Part shown: positions 5,371-6,464 of the stretch, piece by piece
Layout: every line of letters begins with the position of its first letter
How positions within the stretch are numbered: position 1 is the first letter of the stretch
Assembly (NCBI GenBank): GCA_002392265.1
Contig: DGGP01000002.1
Span: 1-6,464, forward strand
DNA from: Firmicutes bacterium UBA3871
GTDB lineage: Bacteria; Bacillota; Clostridia; Peptostreptococcales; Anaerovoracaceae
Length of the DNA stretch: 6,464 nt
Reading direction: 5' to 3'
Program-made: the position numbers and the translations under genes
The notes under the pieces: model-generated
What the model was told of the DNA's origin: nothing
Database searches by the model: none
Seen by the model: the letters and a program-made list of their open reading frames with translations, nothing else

Positions 5371-6464
5371 ATGAACTTTCAGCTCACGAAAGAACAAGAA
5401 TTCGTAAGAAAGATGGTAAGAGAGTTTGCCAAGAATGAAGTTGAGCCGCTCGCAGCTGACATCGACAAGGAACACAGATTCCCTGAAGAGACAGTTAAGA
5501 AGATGGCTCAGTACGGTCTTATGGGCGTTCCATTCCCAACTGAGTTTGGCGGAGCAGGCGGAGACCACATTTCTTACGCAATCACAGTAGAAGAATTATC
5601 AAGAGTATGCGCATCAACAGGCGTTATCTGCTCAGCACACACTTCACTTTGCTGCTGGCCTATTTTCAACTATGGTACAGACGAGCAGAAAAAGAAGTAC
5701 TTACCTGACCTTCTTTCAGGCAAGAAGCTCGGAGCATTCGGACTCACAGAACCTAACGCAGGAACAGACGCATCCGGTCAGCAGACAAAGGCTGAAGACT
5801 GCGGCGACCACTGGCTCCTCAACGGTGCAAAGTGCTTCATCACAAACGGTGGATATGCAGACGTATTCGTAGTTATGGCTATGACTGACAAGTCAAAGGG
5901 TAACCACGGCATTTCTTCCTTTATCGTAGAAAAGGGCGACCCTGGATTCTCAATCGGTAAGACTGAGGACAAGATGGGTATCTGCGCATCCTCCACTACT
6001 GAACTTATTTTCCAGAACTGCAAGATTCCAAAGGACAGACTCCTCGGCGAAATCGGCCAGGGCTTCAAGGTAGCAATGTCCACACTCGATGGTGGTCGTA
6101 TCGGTATCGCTTCCCAGGCTCTCGGTATTGCACAGGGTGCATTCGACGTAACAGTTGAATACATGAAGGCAAGAAAGCAGTTCGGTAAGAAGCTTTCACA
6201 GTTCCAGGCACTCGCATTTGAGATGGCTGAAATGAAGACTAGAATCGAAGCTGCAAGACTCCTCATCTACAAGGCTGCATTCTTCAAGGATGCTCATGGC
6301 CCTTACGGTGAAATGGCTGCTATGGCAAAGCTGTATGCTGCTGAGACTGCAATGTACGTTACTACAAAGTGCGTTCAGTTCCACGGTGGTTACGGTTATA
6401 CAAAGGATTATCCGGTAGAAAGAATGATGAGAGACGCAAAGATTACAGAAATCTACGAAGGTAC
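5371..6464 (+). CDS. bcd: Acyl-CoA dehydrogenase, butyryl-CoA dehydrogenase type, 3'-truncated by the window edge
   Basis: FAD enzyme that in butyrate-forming anaerobes reduces crotonyl-CoA to butyryl-CoA, usually with EtfAB in a ferredoxin-reducing bifurcating complex; cytoplasmic. 364 complete codons are visible of an expected 380 or so. The N-terminal helical domain (LTKEQEFVRKMVREFA) leads to the first family signature GLTEPNAGTDASG (124-136), the flavin-proximal strand (NGAKCFITNGGYAD), and the C-terminal helices with the second signature, Q336 to D355 (QFHGGYGYTKDYP...). The catalytic base is E363 in IYEG, two codons before the edge. Codon use is strongly biased: nearly all lysines are AAG (AAA occurs twice) with many ACA, TTC, GAC and AAC, unlike the preceding genes, which suggests high expression. 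The start is ATG after AAGGAGG. It leads its own transcription unit behind a Rex-like operator. etfB/etfA could follow but lie outside the window. Short-chain specificity is inferred from overall resemblance and the operator; another short-chain acyl-CoA dehydrogenase is the alternative. Confidence 0.93.
   Translation, partial: MNFQLTKEQEFVRKMVREFAKNEVEPLAADIDKEHRFPEETVKKMAQYGLMGVPFPTEFGGAGGDHISYAITVEELSRVCASTGVICSAHTSLCCWPIFNYGTDEQKKKYLPDLLSGKKLGAFGLTEPNAGTDASGQQTKAEDCGDHWLLNGAKCFITNGGYADVFVVMAMTDKSKGNHGISSFIVEKGDPGFSIGKTEDKMGICASSTTELIFQNCKIPKDRLLGEIGQGFKVAMSTLDGGRIGIASQALGIAQGAFDVTVEYMKARKQFGKKLSQFQALAFEMAEMKTRIEAARLLIYKAAFFKDAHGPYGEMAAMAKLYAAETAMYVTTKCVQFHGGYGYTKDYPVERMMRDAKITEIYEG

Noticed and set aside
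5778..6266. 162-codon minus-strand ORF inside bcd
   Set aside because: Caused by the strong codon bias of bcd, which leaves few antisense stops; its translation has no recognisable domain.

Overview
The window looks like a chromosomal segment of a moderately AT-rich, strictly anaerobic, probably butyrate-forming Firmicute (class Clostridia, perhaps near Lachnospiraceae/Eubacteriaceae). The basis is a typical Gram-positive DnaJ, strong AGGAGG-type ribosome binding sites, a butyryl-CoA-dehydrogenase-like gene behind a Rex-type operator, and a tandem pair of membrane GGDEF-like proteins. No species can be named from the sequence alone.

Layout. Bases 1-1062 hold the 3' nine-tenths of dnaJ, whose beginning lies outside the window, closed by a strong intrinsic terminator (1083-1119). 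Bases 1173-3493 hold two translationally coupled paralogues (ATGA overlap at 2351-2354). Each has a multi-pass membrane N-terminus and a GGDEF-fold C-terminus whose signature is degenerate (RGDQL and SDNRF). A convergent, unrecognised gene of 185 codons (3462-4019, minus) overlaps the end of the second paralogue by 32 bases. Its start is interleaved with a plus-strand promoter driving a compact operon: a 74-codon possible small regulator (4056-4280), a macro-domain ADP-ribose hydrolase/deacetylase-like protein (4292-4813) and a single-domain cupin (4833-5159). A terminator follows (5201-5230). The last unit, running off the right edge, is an acyl-CoA dehydrogenase of the butyryl-CoA dehydrogenase type (5371 onward), with its own promoter region and an 18-bp inverted repeat that matches the redox regulator Rex at 13 of 14 defined positions.

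How it fits together. These are four or five independent transcription units rather than one system: protein folding (dnaJ), a putative membrane signalling pair that has probably lost c-di-GMP synthesis, a small ADP-ribose/cupin operon of unknown purpose, and energy metabolism under NADH/NAD+ control. The most informative signals are the Rex operator before bcd, the paired degenerate GGDEF proteins, and the overlapping divergent promoters at 3994-4034. I saw no convincing new defence system, mobile element, CRISPR array, tRNA or rRNA.
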